A stretch of DNA of 50,961 nucleotides from Chitinivibrionales bacterium. GTDB taxonomy: Bacteria; Fibrobacterota; Chitinivibrionia; Chitinivibrionales; JANQEN01. The notes under the pieces are model-generated. The model saw nothing but the letters and a program-made list of their open reading frames with translations. It was not told the origin of the DNA and made no database searches. The position numbers and the translations under genes were made by a program. The first letter of the stretch is position 1. Each line of letters opens with the position of its first letter. Shown piece by piece: positions 27,509 through 36,463 of this stretch. The stretch is taken from NCBI GenBank assembly GCA_028278335.1, contig JANQEN010000176.1, positions 1 through 50,961 on the forward strand, in the 5' to 3' direction.

Positions 27509-29461
27509 TTAAAAGTCTTCACCCAGGACTTCAGCAATCTTTGCCAGAAGGTCATTCTTTCTATAGGGCTTTTGCAAAAAGCCCTTCACTCCCTCGTCCA
27601 ATATGCTTTGTGCTTCGCCATTGATACTGTATCCAGAGGATAAAAACGCCAAAACATCGGGGTTGATCTCACGCATGGCAATAAAGGTTTCCTTACCACC
27701 CATTTCGGGCATCACCATGTCAAGAATGACAAGATCGATATTGGGCCAATTGAGTTTATAAAACTCCAAGGCCTCCTTACCATTTTTCTTAGTCGTCAAT
27801 TTAAATCCAGAGAGGGTTAATATCTGGGAGATAGCCTCGCAGACAGTCTCTTCATCGTCAACAAAAAGAATATGGGCGTCCTGCAGAGAGCTTTCAATGG
27901 GTATGGTTTTTGTTTCAGAGTCTAATCTTTTCTCTCGAACCAAGGGTAAATAAATGGAGAAGACACTCCCCTCTTCAGGGTTACTTTGCACTTGAATGGC
28001 CCCTTTGTGACTCTTGACCGTTCCATAGACTGCAGCCAGTCCCATGCCTGTCCCCTTACCCTGTTCTTTGGTGGTAAAGAAGGGTTCAAATATCCTTTTC
28101 TGCGTCTCTTCATCCATGCCTTCACCGGTGTCAGAAACGGATAGCATAACATATTGCCCAGGATCAATCACAAATTTACAGGTGTTTGCATAGACCTCAT
28201 CAATAAAAATGTTTTCTGTTGTAAATTTTAAAATCCCACCCATCTTCATGGCATCACGGGCATTGAGTCCAAGGTTAAGTATTGCATTTTGCAATTGAGT
28301 CGGATCACCCATGGTATTGGCAGAAATAGCATTGAGTTCCTGATGGATTGAAATCCTTTTGTCAATACTGTGTTTCAAAAGGGTAATCACATCGATAATT
28401 GCTTTATGTAAATCAACCGGTACGGTGAGATAATTTCCTTTCCTTGAAAAGGCCAACAGCTGCGAGGTAAGATCTGCTGCCCGCTGGGTGCTTTTCATGA
28501 TGGCGTCGGCATATTCCAAGGCAGTGGCATTGTTCTGCACCTCTTCTTTCAAAATATCCGCATATCCCATAATGCCTGCCAGTTGATTGTTAAAATCATG
28601 GGCAATACCACCTGCAAGCTGGCCAACAGCCTCCATTTTCTCCACCTGTCGGAGCTGCTCTTTAAAACGAAGCTCACCGGTAATATCAGTATGCACTCCC
28701 ACTAAGCCAAGAATCCTGCCAGCCTCATCCTTTATTGCATAGGCCCGAAGCTTGATGTTAAGAATATCACCATTCTTACTGTACATCTCTACTTCACCGC
28801 TCCATTGATCGCCGCGCATTATAGTGCCAAAGACCTCTCTGCCTAATGCTTGATCAACAAAAACGGTTGCCGGTGGATCATCGCCAATTGCCTCTCCAAA
28901 CATCTTTGAAAAGGAACTATTTTGATACCAATGTTTTCCCTGGGGTGTTGAAACTCCAATCCCATCGGTGGAAGATTCCACAGCACTTCTAAATAAACTT
29001 ACTGCCTCCTGGGCTCTCTTTTTTTCAGTGACATCCTCGGAATAGCCAATGATCTCTAAGACAGAGCCATGCTCATCCTTTTCAAAGGGGTAGAGCGTTG
29101 TCCGAAAACAGCTTGTACCCACTTCAGAGTCAAATTCAACATATTCACCACTAAAAGCACGATCATAAAAGCTTTTAACAAAGGTGAATTGCACGGGATC
29201 AGTAAAAATGTCACCTAAAGTTCGTCCCTTAATCTGTTCAGTAGTAATTTCAAACTTCTCTGCAATTTGACCTTCACTCACCACATTGACATATTCTCCG
29301 GATGGGCTCTTTTTAAAACGAAAGATATGGCCACGAAGTCCACAGAGGGTTGCCTCGAATTCTCGAGTTGCTTTTAAGGCATGCTCCTTTGAATGTGAGG
29401 ATACTCCATTATTGTTTCGTATCTGACTTTGTCTACCCTCTTTTGGTTTTCCCTTATCCAT
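27509..29461 (-). CDS. hybrid sensor histidine kinase (PAS-PAS-HisKA-HATPase-REC)
   Basis: ATG 29461 has AGAGG 5 bases upstream; a TTG twelve codons earlier does not. 650 aa, no membrane segment, so cytoplasmic. Two PAS domains (about 35-145 and 155-262) precede the dimerisation helix with the phospho-acceptor His288 in GGIAHDFNNQL. The N box is NAILNLGLNARDAM, then DTGEGM, FEPFFTTK and GTGMGL for ATP binding. A receiver domain at 528-650 has Asp535/536, phospho-acceptor Asp581 in LVILDMVMPEMGG and Lys in FLQKPY. The NNQL signature and internal receiver match NtrB-like hybrid kinases. No cognate response regulator is adjacent; the stimulus is unknown. Confidence 0.95.
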   Translation of the reverse strand: MDKGKPKEGRQSQIRNNNGVSSHSKEHALKATREFEATLCGLRGHIFRFKKSPSGEYVNVVSEGQIAEKFEITTEQIKGRTLGDIFTDPVQFTFVKSFYDRAFSGEYVEFDSEVGTSCFRTTLYPFEKDEHGSVLEIIGYSEDVTEKKRAQEAVSLFRSAVESSTDGIGVSTPQGKHWYQNSSFSKMFGEAIGDDPPATVFVDQALGREVFGTIMRGDQWSGEVEMYSKNGDILNIKLRAYAIKDEAGRILGLVGVHTDITGELRFKEQLRQVEKMEAVGQLAGGIAHDFNNQLAGIMGYADILKEEVQNNATALEYADAIMKSTQRAADLTSQLLAFSRKGNYLTVPVDLHKAIIDVITLLKHSIDKRISIHQELNAISANTMGDPTQLQNAILNLGLNARDAMKMGGILKFTTENIFIDEVYANTCKFVIDPGQYVMLSVSDTGEGMDEETQKRIFEPFFTTKEQGKGTGMGLAAVYGTVKSHKGAIQVQSNPEEGSVFSIYLPLVREKRLDSETKTIPIESSLQDAHILFVDDEETVCEAISQILTLSGFKLTTKKNGKEALEFYKLNWPNIDLVILDMVMPEMGGKETFIAMREINPDVLAFLSSGYSINGEAQSILDEGVKGFLQKPYRKNDLLAKIAEVLGEDF

Positions 29462-30137
29462 GATACCTCTGCTCTTCGCTCCATTGAATAAAAGCAATAC
29501 CGCTTTCTACCAAGCATTACATATATGTTAACGTTTTAGAGGGATTGCACGCAATCACTGGTTCAGATACTCAATAACAAGAATACTCACCTCAAAGACA
29601 CCAATCTGACACTCTATATATAGTATTCCCTCTATTATAATTTACTTTTTTTGGCTCTAAAACACAAATTTATATGAGAACCTTAAAATCAATATTGAGG
29701 TTCTAACTATTAAAGGCAATTATACTGTAATAATCGTATACGGAGAACGCTATAAACGTATCCATTTAAACATGTATCATTATATTACTGTTCTCAATAA
29801 ATCCAATACGACTCTTTAATCTTTTACTGAATCGTGGATTTAACCCAGATTATGCAATAGGAAGCAGCGCAGAAGTACAATCCTATGCTCATTAAGACTT
29901 TCAGGCTTTTCGGCCATATCACCATGTAGATATGCCCTTCAAAACCTTCAAGTCTTACTAAATCATAATCTTGCACTTCTGCATCAACTCCTACTGCATA
30001 ATCTGGGTTTAAGGTAACCTCAAAACAAAACTGAATTATGAGAGGTCACCGTAATATAATTTTGAGCATGTAAACAATCATTTTTGGTGATGATAGCTCA
30101 CCGGTAAATATATGCATTGAAAAATTGGATATTTTGT
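29462..30137. other. intergenic region with palindromic element
   Basis: No gene. The region is very AT-rich between 29520 and 29840, then carries the 169-bp palindromic element, then about 125 bases that should include the promoter of the TSUP gene. Confidence 0.5.
29842..30010 (-). repeat. palindromic dispersed element, copy B (complete)
   Basis: This is the complete copy of the element cut by the left edge of the window, in opposite orientation. The left end AACCCAGATTATGCAATAGG is mirrored at the right end by CTACTGCATAATCTGGGTTT, giving terminal inverted repeats of about 35 bases with a few mismatches. The interior AAGACTTTCAGGCTTTTCGG faces its partial complement ending AAGTCTTA. No reading frame of its own. 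I could not identify a target-site duplication with confidence. Confidence 0.85.
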
Positions 30138-30923
30138 ATGGAATATTTACTTATCTGCTCAGTCTCTTTAATGGTCTCTGGTTTAACACTCTTTTCTGGA
30201 TTTGGCTTGGGCACCCTTCTCATGCCTGCTTTTGCGCTCTTTTTTCCCCTGCCTGTTGCTATTGCTGCCACAGCGGTCGTGCATCTGGCCAACAATATTT
30301 TTAAAGTGATGCTTATCGGAAAGAAAGCTGATATGGGTGTGGTGCTTCGATTTGCCTTACCGGGAGCCTGTGCTGCAATGATTGGCGCCTACATGCTTAC
30401 CTTTTTAGAGAACAGTGCCCCTCTGCTTGAGTATACACTGGGACAACGCACCTTTCAGATCACACCAGTTAAAATTGTGATTGGTTGTATCATCACCCTC
30501 TTTGCGCTCATTGATATACTTCCCATAATGAGAAGTCTCTCCTTTGACAAAAAGTATATCTCCTTTGGTGGTGCTCTTTCAGGCCTCTTTGGTGGACTTT
30601 CTGGCCACCAGGGCGCTTTACGTACTGCCTTTCTTATAAAATGTGGCCTCCCTAAAGAGGTGTTCATAGGAACGGGCGTGGTCTCGGCGGTTATTGTTGA
30701 CTTTGCGCGACTTATTGTGTATGGCCTCACCTTTTACGGCAAATCCTTCTCACAGATGAATGAAAAGATAGCTCCCTTAGTTCTGGCTGCCTGCATCTCA
30801 GCATTTATTGGCGCCTATTTTGGGAAGCGAATCCTGCAAAAAATGACCTTCCGCAGTATCCAGCTATTGGTGGGATCCATGCTTGTACTCTTGGGATGTG
30901 GGCTTTGTATTGGACTCGTTTAA
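30138..30923 (+). CDS. TSUP (TauE/SafE) family membrane transporter
   Basis: ATG 30138 (261 aa) is preferred over TTG 30117, as a hydrophobic helix begins at once. About eight membrane segments form two related halves, each with a TSUP signature: LFSGFGLGTLLMPAFALFFP with AATAVVHLANN, and SFGGALSGLFGGLSGHQGALR. These carriers export or import sulfite, sulfonates or other organic anions across the inner membrane. No neighbouring sulfur gene narrows the substrate. Transcription stops at the strong hairpin just downstream. Confidence 0.88.
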   Translation: MEYLLICSVSLMVSGLTLFSGFGLGTLLMPAFALFFPLPVAIAATAVVHLANNIFKVMLIGKKADMGVVLRFALPGACAAMIGAYMLTFLENSAPLLEYTLGQRTFQITPVKIVIGCIITLFALIDILPIMRSLSFDKKYISFGGALSGLFGGLSGHQGALRTAFLIKCGLPKEVFIGTGVVSAVIVDFARLIVYGLTFYGKSFSQMNEKIAPLVLAACISAFIGAYFGKRILQKMTFRSIQLLVGSMLVLLGCGLCIGLV

Positions 30924-30930
30924 ATATATG

Positions 30931-30966
30931 AAACTGTAAAGAGGAAATCTCCTCTCTACAGTTTTT
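30931..30966. terminator. bidirectional intrinsic terminator between TSUP and CHAP-like genes
   Basis: AACTGTAAAGAGGA (30932-30945) pairs with TCCTCTCTACAGTT (30950-30963) around an AATC loop with one mismatch, followed by a T-run. The complementary strand gives a hairpin flanked by Ts as well, so it serves both convergent genes. Confidence 0.9.
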
Positions 30967-30977
30967 ATATATTCTTT

Positions 30978-32153
30978 CTATTGAGCCTTGCCAACGTTGA
31001 GAATATCTCCAACCCTTCGGTCACGGGTTCTTACTGCACCACCACTTACATTTCCTTCAATCGTTCTAAATTCGGTATTGTTTGTGATAGTGCTGGGTAC
31101 ACTACCACCTTTCCAATGTGAAAAAATCAAACTATGATCCCCTTCACCATCGCCATCCCAATCCATGGCAACATAGTCACCAGCCTTAGGAACGTATGTT
31201 TTATTGCGAACATCATTGCGAGAATAGAGCCTTCCCTTATCGTCAAAGAAATCGATCATATCATCAGAGCCAATATTCCCGGTTGGTGTGTCCCAACCAG
31301 CTTTACGCAAACACCAGGAGGCAAATTCGCTGCACCATTCTCCACCGGTTCCGTATTTGTATCCATCGGTTTTACCAAGCTCTAAGAGTCCAACAATGAC
31401 AACTTGATTCTTTGGATTATTCAAATCACCCATTTTCTCTTTAATTATCTCATAGGCAAAGTTTAAATAGGTATCGTTTGGTTTGTCAAGCCAATCATTT
31501 GGCTTGTAGTCTAGAATTTCCTCACCGGAATGATTGACAATCACCCGTTCAATTTTAATCCCATCAGAAGATACAGTACGGAGTACAATATCATCCCAAT
31601 CATCCTGTTGAACACTCTTTAAAAAAGTTGCATAACTATTTAAGTTCCATTTGATTGTTTTATTCTTCGGAAATTCCCAATCCGTAACAACAGGTTCGGG
31701 AAATCCATTAATAATAACGGTTCCCCATTCACAGGGTTCCCCATACAACCGAAGACGTTTGTCTGGATTAAAATAGAGATAAATGTAATCAGCTTTACTA
31801 TCAGCATTGTTTGAATTGGGTATCTTTATCGAGATATCATTGGTGCTAATTATGGGACCGGTACCTTTGGTAGCCATTGCATTATATGCTGACTTGGTTG
31901 TGCTTTTCTGTTCGTATGGTTTATCATTCTCAACGGCAACTGGAGGAGCGCTTAAAACCATACTTCTACTTCGGGAGACCTTTGATCTCTTCAATGTCTT
32001 ACTTTGCGATACCGGATACACATCAATAGTTTCAATATCATAGTTTTCAACATCTTCATCATAGAAATGGACATTCTGGGTGTTTTCCTTTGCTACAACA
32101 AGTGATACCACAAAACACAACATGGTTACAAAGGATAGTGTTGCCTTATCCAT
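30978..32153 (-). CDS. secreted CHAP-like (NlpC/P60-superfamily) amidase-type protein
   Basis: 391 aa, ATG preceded by AAGGAGAAACCT. Signal peptide at 1-21. A basic Ser-rich linker (to about 95) leads to an unassigned beta-rich domain (100-215). The C-terminal domain has a papain-like CHAP arrangement: Cys274 in GGEWCSEFASWCLRKAG, His340 in GDGEGDHSLIFSHW and Asn368 in TIEGNVSGGAV. Such enzymes cut peptidoglycan peptide or amide bonds. It could be a cell-wall remodelling or secreted lytic enzyme; no immunity gene is visible beside it. Confidence 0.75.
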   Translation of the reverse strand: MDKATLSFVTMLCFVVSLVVAKENTQNVHFYDEDVENYDIETIDVYPVSQSKTLKRSKVSRSRSMVLSAPPVAVENDKPYEQKSTTKSAYNAMATKGTGPIISTNDISIKIPNSNNADSKADYIYLYFNPDKRLRLYGEPCEWGTVIINGFPEPVVTDWEFPKNKTIKWNLNSYATFLKSVQQDDWDDIVLRTVSSDGIKIERVIVNHSGEEILDYKPNDWLDKPNDTYLNFAYEIIKEKMGDLNNPKNQVVIVGLLELGKTDGYKYGTGGEWCSEFASWCLRKAGWDTPTGNIGSDDMIDFFDDKGRLYSRNDVRNKTYVPKAGDYVAMDWDGDGEGDHSLIFSHWKGGSVPSTITNNTEFRTIEGNVSGGAVRTRDRRVGDILNVGKAQ

Positions 32154-32581
32154 AGGTTTCTCCTTTTTCTCGTGGAAAAGTGTTTAATTAAGTAAAAATG
32201 TAAGTGCCATTCTTTTGTAATTTGGAGTGAAGTGAGAATAGTGTCTTATAGCCTCCTTTCTTTTAGATTAACTTGCACCTCACCAAAGTACTTTTTTCAA
32301 GTTTTGTTCTCTTGCCGGAGATTTTATATATAAAATTTTATTTACCATAAGAAAATAGTTATACATCAATTTTATTTCTGTGACAGCCGTCACATATCCG
32401 TATTTTATTTATATTTATCGAATTAAATATTCTATCTCAAAGAGTTAACTGCTACTTATTTGTCTATTTATCGTATTAACAATCCTTGAATGAAAAGATA
32501 CAAGAGACAAAATAAGGAAACAATACTTTTTATTTTTTCTGTTTAATTGTATTAAACACTGGAACAGAAGCAATGGAATCT
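32154..32581. other. gene-free AT-rich intergenic stretch
   Basis: No convincing reading frame. It should include the promoter of the CHAP-like gene (right of 32153) and the 3' end of the beta-helix message. A weak inverted pair CTTATTTGTCT near 32455 and AGACAAAATAAG near 32510 is present; I do not give it a function. Confidence 0.4.
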
Positions 32582-34228
32582 CTACTGACTAACGAAGAAT
32601 CTTACACGACAATTCTCTTCTGGTAATACTAATCGAGCAATGTAAATACCGCTACTTAAAATATTTGGAGGAACGGCAAAAGTCTTACTGGGAAAGGAGG
32701 ACACAGAGAAAACTAAAGCACCCTTGACAGAATAGAACTCTAACGCTTTTGGCTGGTTGTGGTTAATGACAAAGGAAATAGTATGATCACTCCTTACAAA
32801 GGTAAGTGCCGATGTTTTTGCATAATGACGCTTTTTCTTCTTGATTGAGATTGCACCATACTCGTGGGCACCAATATCAATCCGTCCATTATGGGGTCGA
32901 CGTCGTCTGTCTCTATCCAGTGGTGGTGCCAGTTGTGCACTCCCTGAGTCAATTGCAGCACACCCCTCTTTCAAATGAAGGTCATGCTTTGCATAGTCTA
33001 CAAAGTAGTCCTCATAATTGGTGACCGTTATATTATGATCCTCGGTCACATCAAAGCCGGTGCAATTGTAGCTGGGCGAGAGATTATTCCGGACAACACA
33101 ACCCGTGCTGTGTCGTCCATCCTTATGATCACCAATGCGAATCCAAGGTTTCATATTGGTTGCTGTTCTAATGTCAACCACGGTGTTGTTTATCATAACG
33201 CAATTGGTGGCACCGGAGAGGGTAATTCCATGCCAATGATCGGTGATGACCACATTGTTTTCAACACGCCAATCTTCAAACATACCATCAAAGCATCCAA
33301 TACCTTGCAACGTGCCTAAAAAGGGTTGGTTGGGGTCTTCAAAATTGATGATTGTATTACCTCGAAGAATGATTCCATAGACCACACCAGTACCAACACC
33401 TCCAGGACCATCTGACCATGATTGAAAGCCATCATCATGGTTAGCGTTTACAGCATAGCAGTTTTTTATCACATTGTATTGAAACACTCCATAATTTCCA
33501 AGTCCGCGCATGCCATCACCGGAAAAATTCTCAACCCTGTTGTATTCAACCAAGCAAGAGTCTCCGCTAACAGTTATGCCAAAGGCAACATTTTTAAAAT
33601 GATTGTTACGACAAACCATTGCCTTGCCTGGTAAAGACATACCATGGCACGGTAAGGTGTCCCACTCCTGCCTGGTCCAGACAGATGCATCAGGCGCAGA
33701 ATAGGCTATACAATTCTCTGCTACACAGTCCCAACTTGGCCCGGTCCAACTATGGGAAGAAAATTGTATGAGGGTCTTTTTCTCATACTTTGCTGCAAAG
33801 GTGGGACTAATTGTCAAACCGGAGACGATCCATTTGCATCCTGACCGCAACTCCAAATGGGCTGCCGTTGGTTTATGGCCAGACTGAGCCATTATGGTAA
33901 TGTAATCCTCGTTGTAAAATTCCCGGGCATAAATATCACCATGATACCCAGTTCGCAACAATAGGGTATCACCAGCCTTGACTGGTGCGCCAGTATTTTT
34001 TGGAACCAAGGGTGTATTGGGTTCTGCTGGTTTTGTTTCATACATCCTCGTCTCAATTTTCCCTTCAGTCAAGACCTCCTGCAAAGTGCTCCAGGGATTC
34101 TGCGCAGATCCATCATTGTCTATTTTTCCCTGGCCTGGGTCAATATAAAAGGAGGTTGCCTGTAAAGACAGTGCCAAAAATATTACTACTACTAATTGCT
34201 GTGTTAATGCTCTTTTCAGTGTTTTCAT
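32582..34228 (-). CDS. secreted right-handed parallel beta-helix protein with secretion-type tail
   Basis: ATG 34228 gives 548 aa with signal peptide MKTLKRALTQQLVVVIFLAL; an ATG ten codons upstream is possible. The N-terminal SFYIDPGQGKIDNDGSAQNP and W-STLQEV segments are typical of the first turns of pectate-lyase-like helices, and NNxV and VxxNxI repeats continue through 180-400. The turn region ends at DIGAHEYG (about 450-457), the choice-of-anchor-Q style closure. The last 85 residues (LEFYSVKGALVFSV, SSGIYIARLVLPEEN) are a sorting-like C-terminal domain. It probably binds or cleaves an acidic polysaccharide; catalytic residues cannot be assigned. Confidence 0.8.
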   Translation of the reverse strand: MKTLKRALTQQLVVVIFLALSLQATSFYIDPGQGKIDNDGSAQNPWSTLQEVLTEGKIETRMYETKPAEPNTPLVPKNTGAPVKAGDTLLLRTGYHGDIYAREFYNEDYITIMAQSGHKPTAAHLELRSGCKWIVSGLTISPTFAAKYEKKTLIQFSSHSWTGPSWDCVAENCIAYSAPDASVWTRQEWDTLPCHGMSLPGKAMVCRNNHFKNVAFGITVSGDSCLVEYNRVENFSGDGMRGLGNYGVFQYNVIKNCYAVNANHDDGFQSWSDGPGGVGTGVVYGIILRGNTIINFEDPNQPFLGTLQGIGCFDGMFEDWRVENNVVITDHWHGITLSGATNCVMINNTVVDIRTATNMKPWIRIGDHKDGRHSTGCVVRNNLSPSYNCTGFDVTEDHNITVTNYEDYFVDYAKHDLHLKEGCAAIDSGSAQLAPPLDRDRRRRPHNGRIDIGAHEYGAISIKKKKRHYAKTSALTFVRSDHTISFVINHNQPKALEFYSVKGALVFSVSSFPSKTFAVPPNILSSGIYIARLVLPEENCRVRFFVSQ

Positions 34229-34324
34229 ACTACTAATTATACCATGCTTTCTAAGCATTGAAAATGGTAATGAAAGCTAACAGAGGATTACACAAATTAT
34301 TTTAACTTAATTATTATGATTTTT

Positions 34325-34561
34325 AATCCCCTTCAATCGCACCGCCAAATGGTTCAGAATAGCGCGAGTTGCTGTTTGAGGCGAAGCCGAGTTCAACGAG
34401 TGCCTGGACCTGAGGCGAATAGGACGAAGTAAAATTTATTTCCATACTTCTTTTGCAACCCTCTCTCTGCGGGAGAGGGGCTGGGGGAGAGGTCTGGTGT
34501 GTTTTTTTGCACAAGCAAAGAAAGTATGGCTGCTGTCGGGCAGGAGCCCGACGACCTTAAT
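34325..34561. repeat. composite dispersed repeat block
   Basis: Three repeat types are joined here. 34325-34430 begins AATCCCCTTCAATCGCACCG and recurs at 39510-39578. 34458-34493 is a CCCTCTC...GAGAGGG hairpin of a type widely scattered in bacterial genomes. 34502-34561 contains GTCGGGCAGGAGCCCGAC and recurs in reverse orientation at 50889-50956. No gene lies in the block; it separates the beta-helix gene from the carrier gene. Confidence 0.75.
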
Positions 34562-34639
34562 TGACTAGTAACGTATCCCCTTCAGCTGATAAATCAGATT
34601 GATAACACGAATGAACCAATTTATAAAAGGAACTACACA

Positions 34640-36088
34640 GTGAACACCACCCCAACAAAACAGATCAAAATTCCCCATGTTTTTGTCCTCCTTACTGGTA
34701 TCATCTTTTTATGCACAGTTCTGACCTATGTCTTACCCTCGGGGCAATACAAACGAGTAAAAAAAAGTTATGGCGAGCTTACCCGCACAGTTGTAATTCC
34801 CGGTACCTTTCAAAAGCAATCCAAACACATCTCTTTAAAGGGCCTTTTCCTTGGTGATGCTAAAGAGGGTGCTGCAAGTCCGGTCAGTATTTTAGGCTTT
34901 CTTACAGCAATTCCTCGGGGTATGGAGAACGCTTCTGATATCATTTTCTTTATCTTTATTATTGGTGGTGTCTTTGGAATTCTCCAAAGGACCGGCACCA
35001 TCACAGCCTTCTTGCAAAGGCTCCTCACTCTGTTTGAGGGAAAAAACATTCTCTTGACCATCGTTATCATGGTGCTTATTGCTGTTGGTGGGTCAACTCT
35101 GGGAATGGGCGAGGAGTTTATACCCTTGGTTCCCCTCTTTCTGATTATATCCCATAAAATGGGATACGATCGCATATTTGGTTTGGCATTGGTATTGTTA
35201 GCAGCTGATATTGGCTTTGCTGCAGCAACAACCAACCCCTTTACCGTGCAAATTGCCCAGGGTATTGCCGAGGTTCCACTCTGTAGCGGAACCCTTTTTC
35301 GAGTAATCTTTTCTATATGCTGTATGACAGTCACAGTCATCTACGTTTTACGGTATGGCAATAAAGTCAAAAGAGACCCCTCCCAATCGCTGGTTGCAGA
35401 TGTTGCCTACACCCTTCCCGAAGAGAGCTTTAAAGCCCAAGCATTGACAAAGGCACATATGGGTATCATGATTGTATCCATTGCAATCTTTGCAACCATC
35501 CTCTATGCTGTGCAAAAAATGGGATGGTGGCTCAATGAAATGTCCGGTGGATTCCTGTTGATGGGGATTGTGGCAGCCTTCATATCCCGACTCTCCCTTT
35601 CTGATGCAACAAAGGCCTTTATAAAGGGTATGGAAGATATGGTTGTTGCAGCCTTAGTGGTGGGATTTGCCCGGGGTATTGAGGTGGTATTGGTTGATGG
35701 TCAAATCATGGATTCGATAATCTATTCTATAGCACAGATTCTAGATTCCTTTCCCAAGACCTTAGCTGCTGAGGGTATGCTCATATTTCAGTCTTTACTT
35801 AACTTTCTCATCCCCTCAGGATCAGGCCAAGCTGCTGTAACCATGCCTCTCATGGCACCCCTCTCCGATGTAATTGGCCTAACCCGTCAAACAGCGGTCT
35901 TTGCCTTTACCTGTGGTGATGGATTTTCAAACACCATTATACCGACCTCCGGTGTTCTTATGGCGATGCTCACCTTGGCCAAGATTCCCTATGAAAAGTG
36001 GCTCCGTTTTATGCTACCCCTTTTTATTCAACTCATGGTGCTTTCGGGGATCTTTTTAGCCATTGCTGTGTGGATTGGATATTCCTAA
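34640..36088 (+). CDS. YfcC/DcuC-superfamily membrane carrier
   Basis: 482 aa, GTG start with AAAGGAAC about 8 bases upstream. About twelve membrane segments. YfcC family landmarks: IPHVFVLLTGIIFLCTVLTYVLPSG-type first helix followed by a soluble loop, GGVFGILQRTG, GMGEEFIPLVPLF, ATTNPFTVQIAQGIAEVP and SGSGQAAVTMPLMAPLSD. The family transports C4-dicarboxylates or basic amino acids and peptides in related bacteria; the substrate here is unknown. It stands alone, preceded by the repeat block. Confidence 0.9.
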   Translation: MNTTPTKQIKIPHVFVLLTGIIFLCTVLTYVLPSGQYKRVKKSYGELTRTVVIPGTFQKQSKHISLKGLFLGDAKEGAASPVSILGFLTAIPRGMENASDIIFFIFIIGGVFGILQRTGTITAFLQRLLTLFEGKNILLTIVIMVLIAVGGSTLGMGEEFIPLVPLFLIISHKMGYDRIFGLALVLLAADIGFAAATTNPFTVQIAQGIAEVPLCSGTLFRVIFSICCMTVTVIYVLRYGNKVKRDPSQSLVADVAYTLPEESFKAQALTKAHMGIMIVSIAIFATILYAVQKMGWWLNEMSGGFLLMGIVAAFISRLSLSDATKAFIKGMEDMVVAALVVGFARGIEVVLVDGQIMDSIIYSIAQILDSFPKTLAAEGMLIFQSLLNFLIPSGSGQAAVTMPLMAPLSDVIGLTRQTAVFAFTCGDGFSNTIIPTSGVLMAMLTLAKIPYEKWLRFMLPLFIQLMVLSGIFLAIAVWIGYS

Positions 36089-36463
36089 GGTTACTACTTG
36101 ATTGAGGGATAGATTTATTCGTGTAATATATTTTCATACCTTTCAACTCCTAAAAATAACGATAGCTCCTTGAGCACTCTTTTTTAATGAGTATATGGGT
36201 GTTTTCTAATTCCAATGGTTTTAGCATAAAATTATTGCACGATAAAATTAAATCATCTATCTTGCCCATTCACTTTCTACAACCTTTAACAATTCAGTTA
36301 TACTTTGAGGCTGAACGAAAAGCTATTGGATGAGGCACATGAAAGAGACAAACCTACTGTGATTCGTTAATTGAATGTAACGAAATCTAAAATGTTTGCA
36401 GCCAGTCGCAGTGGGTCATGAATATTTAGAAATTATATTACTATAAAGGAACATATTTGCAGC
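36089..36463. other. gene-free intergenic stretch
   Basis: No reading frame or recognisable RNA. It lies between two rightward genes and should contain the promoter of the SDR gene. A short T-run after CTCCTTGAGCAC near 36175 is not preceded by a convincing stem. Confidence 0.45.

Noticed and set aside
30978..32153. CHAP-like protein as a toxin of an effector-immunity pair
   Set aside because: No adjacent small immunity gene and no secretion effector marker; a cell-wall hydrolase is the simpler reading.
34458..34493. CCCTCTC-type hairpin as a terminator
   Set aside because: It lacks a T-run and matches a widely scattered intergenic repeat type.
34810..35340. Minus-strand frame of 176 codons inside the YfcC-type gene
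   Set aside because: It is a shadow of a well-supported membrane carrier on the plus strand; its composition is the complement of hydrophobic codons.
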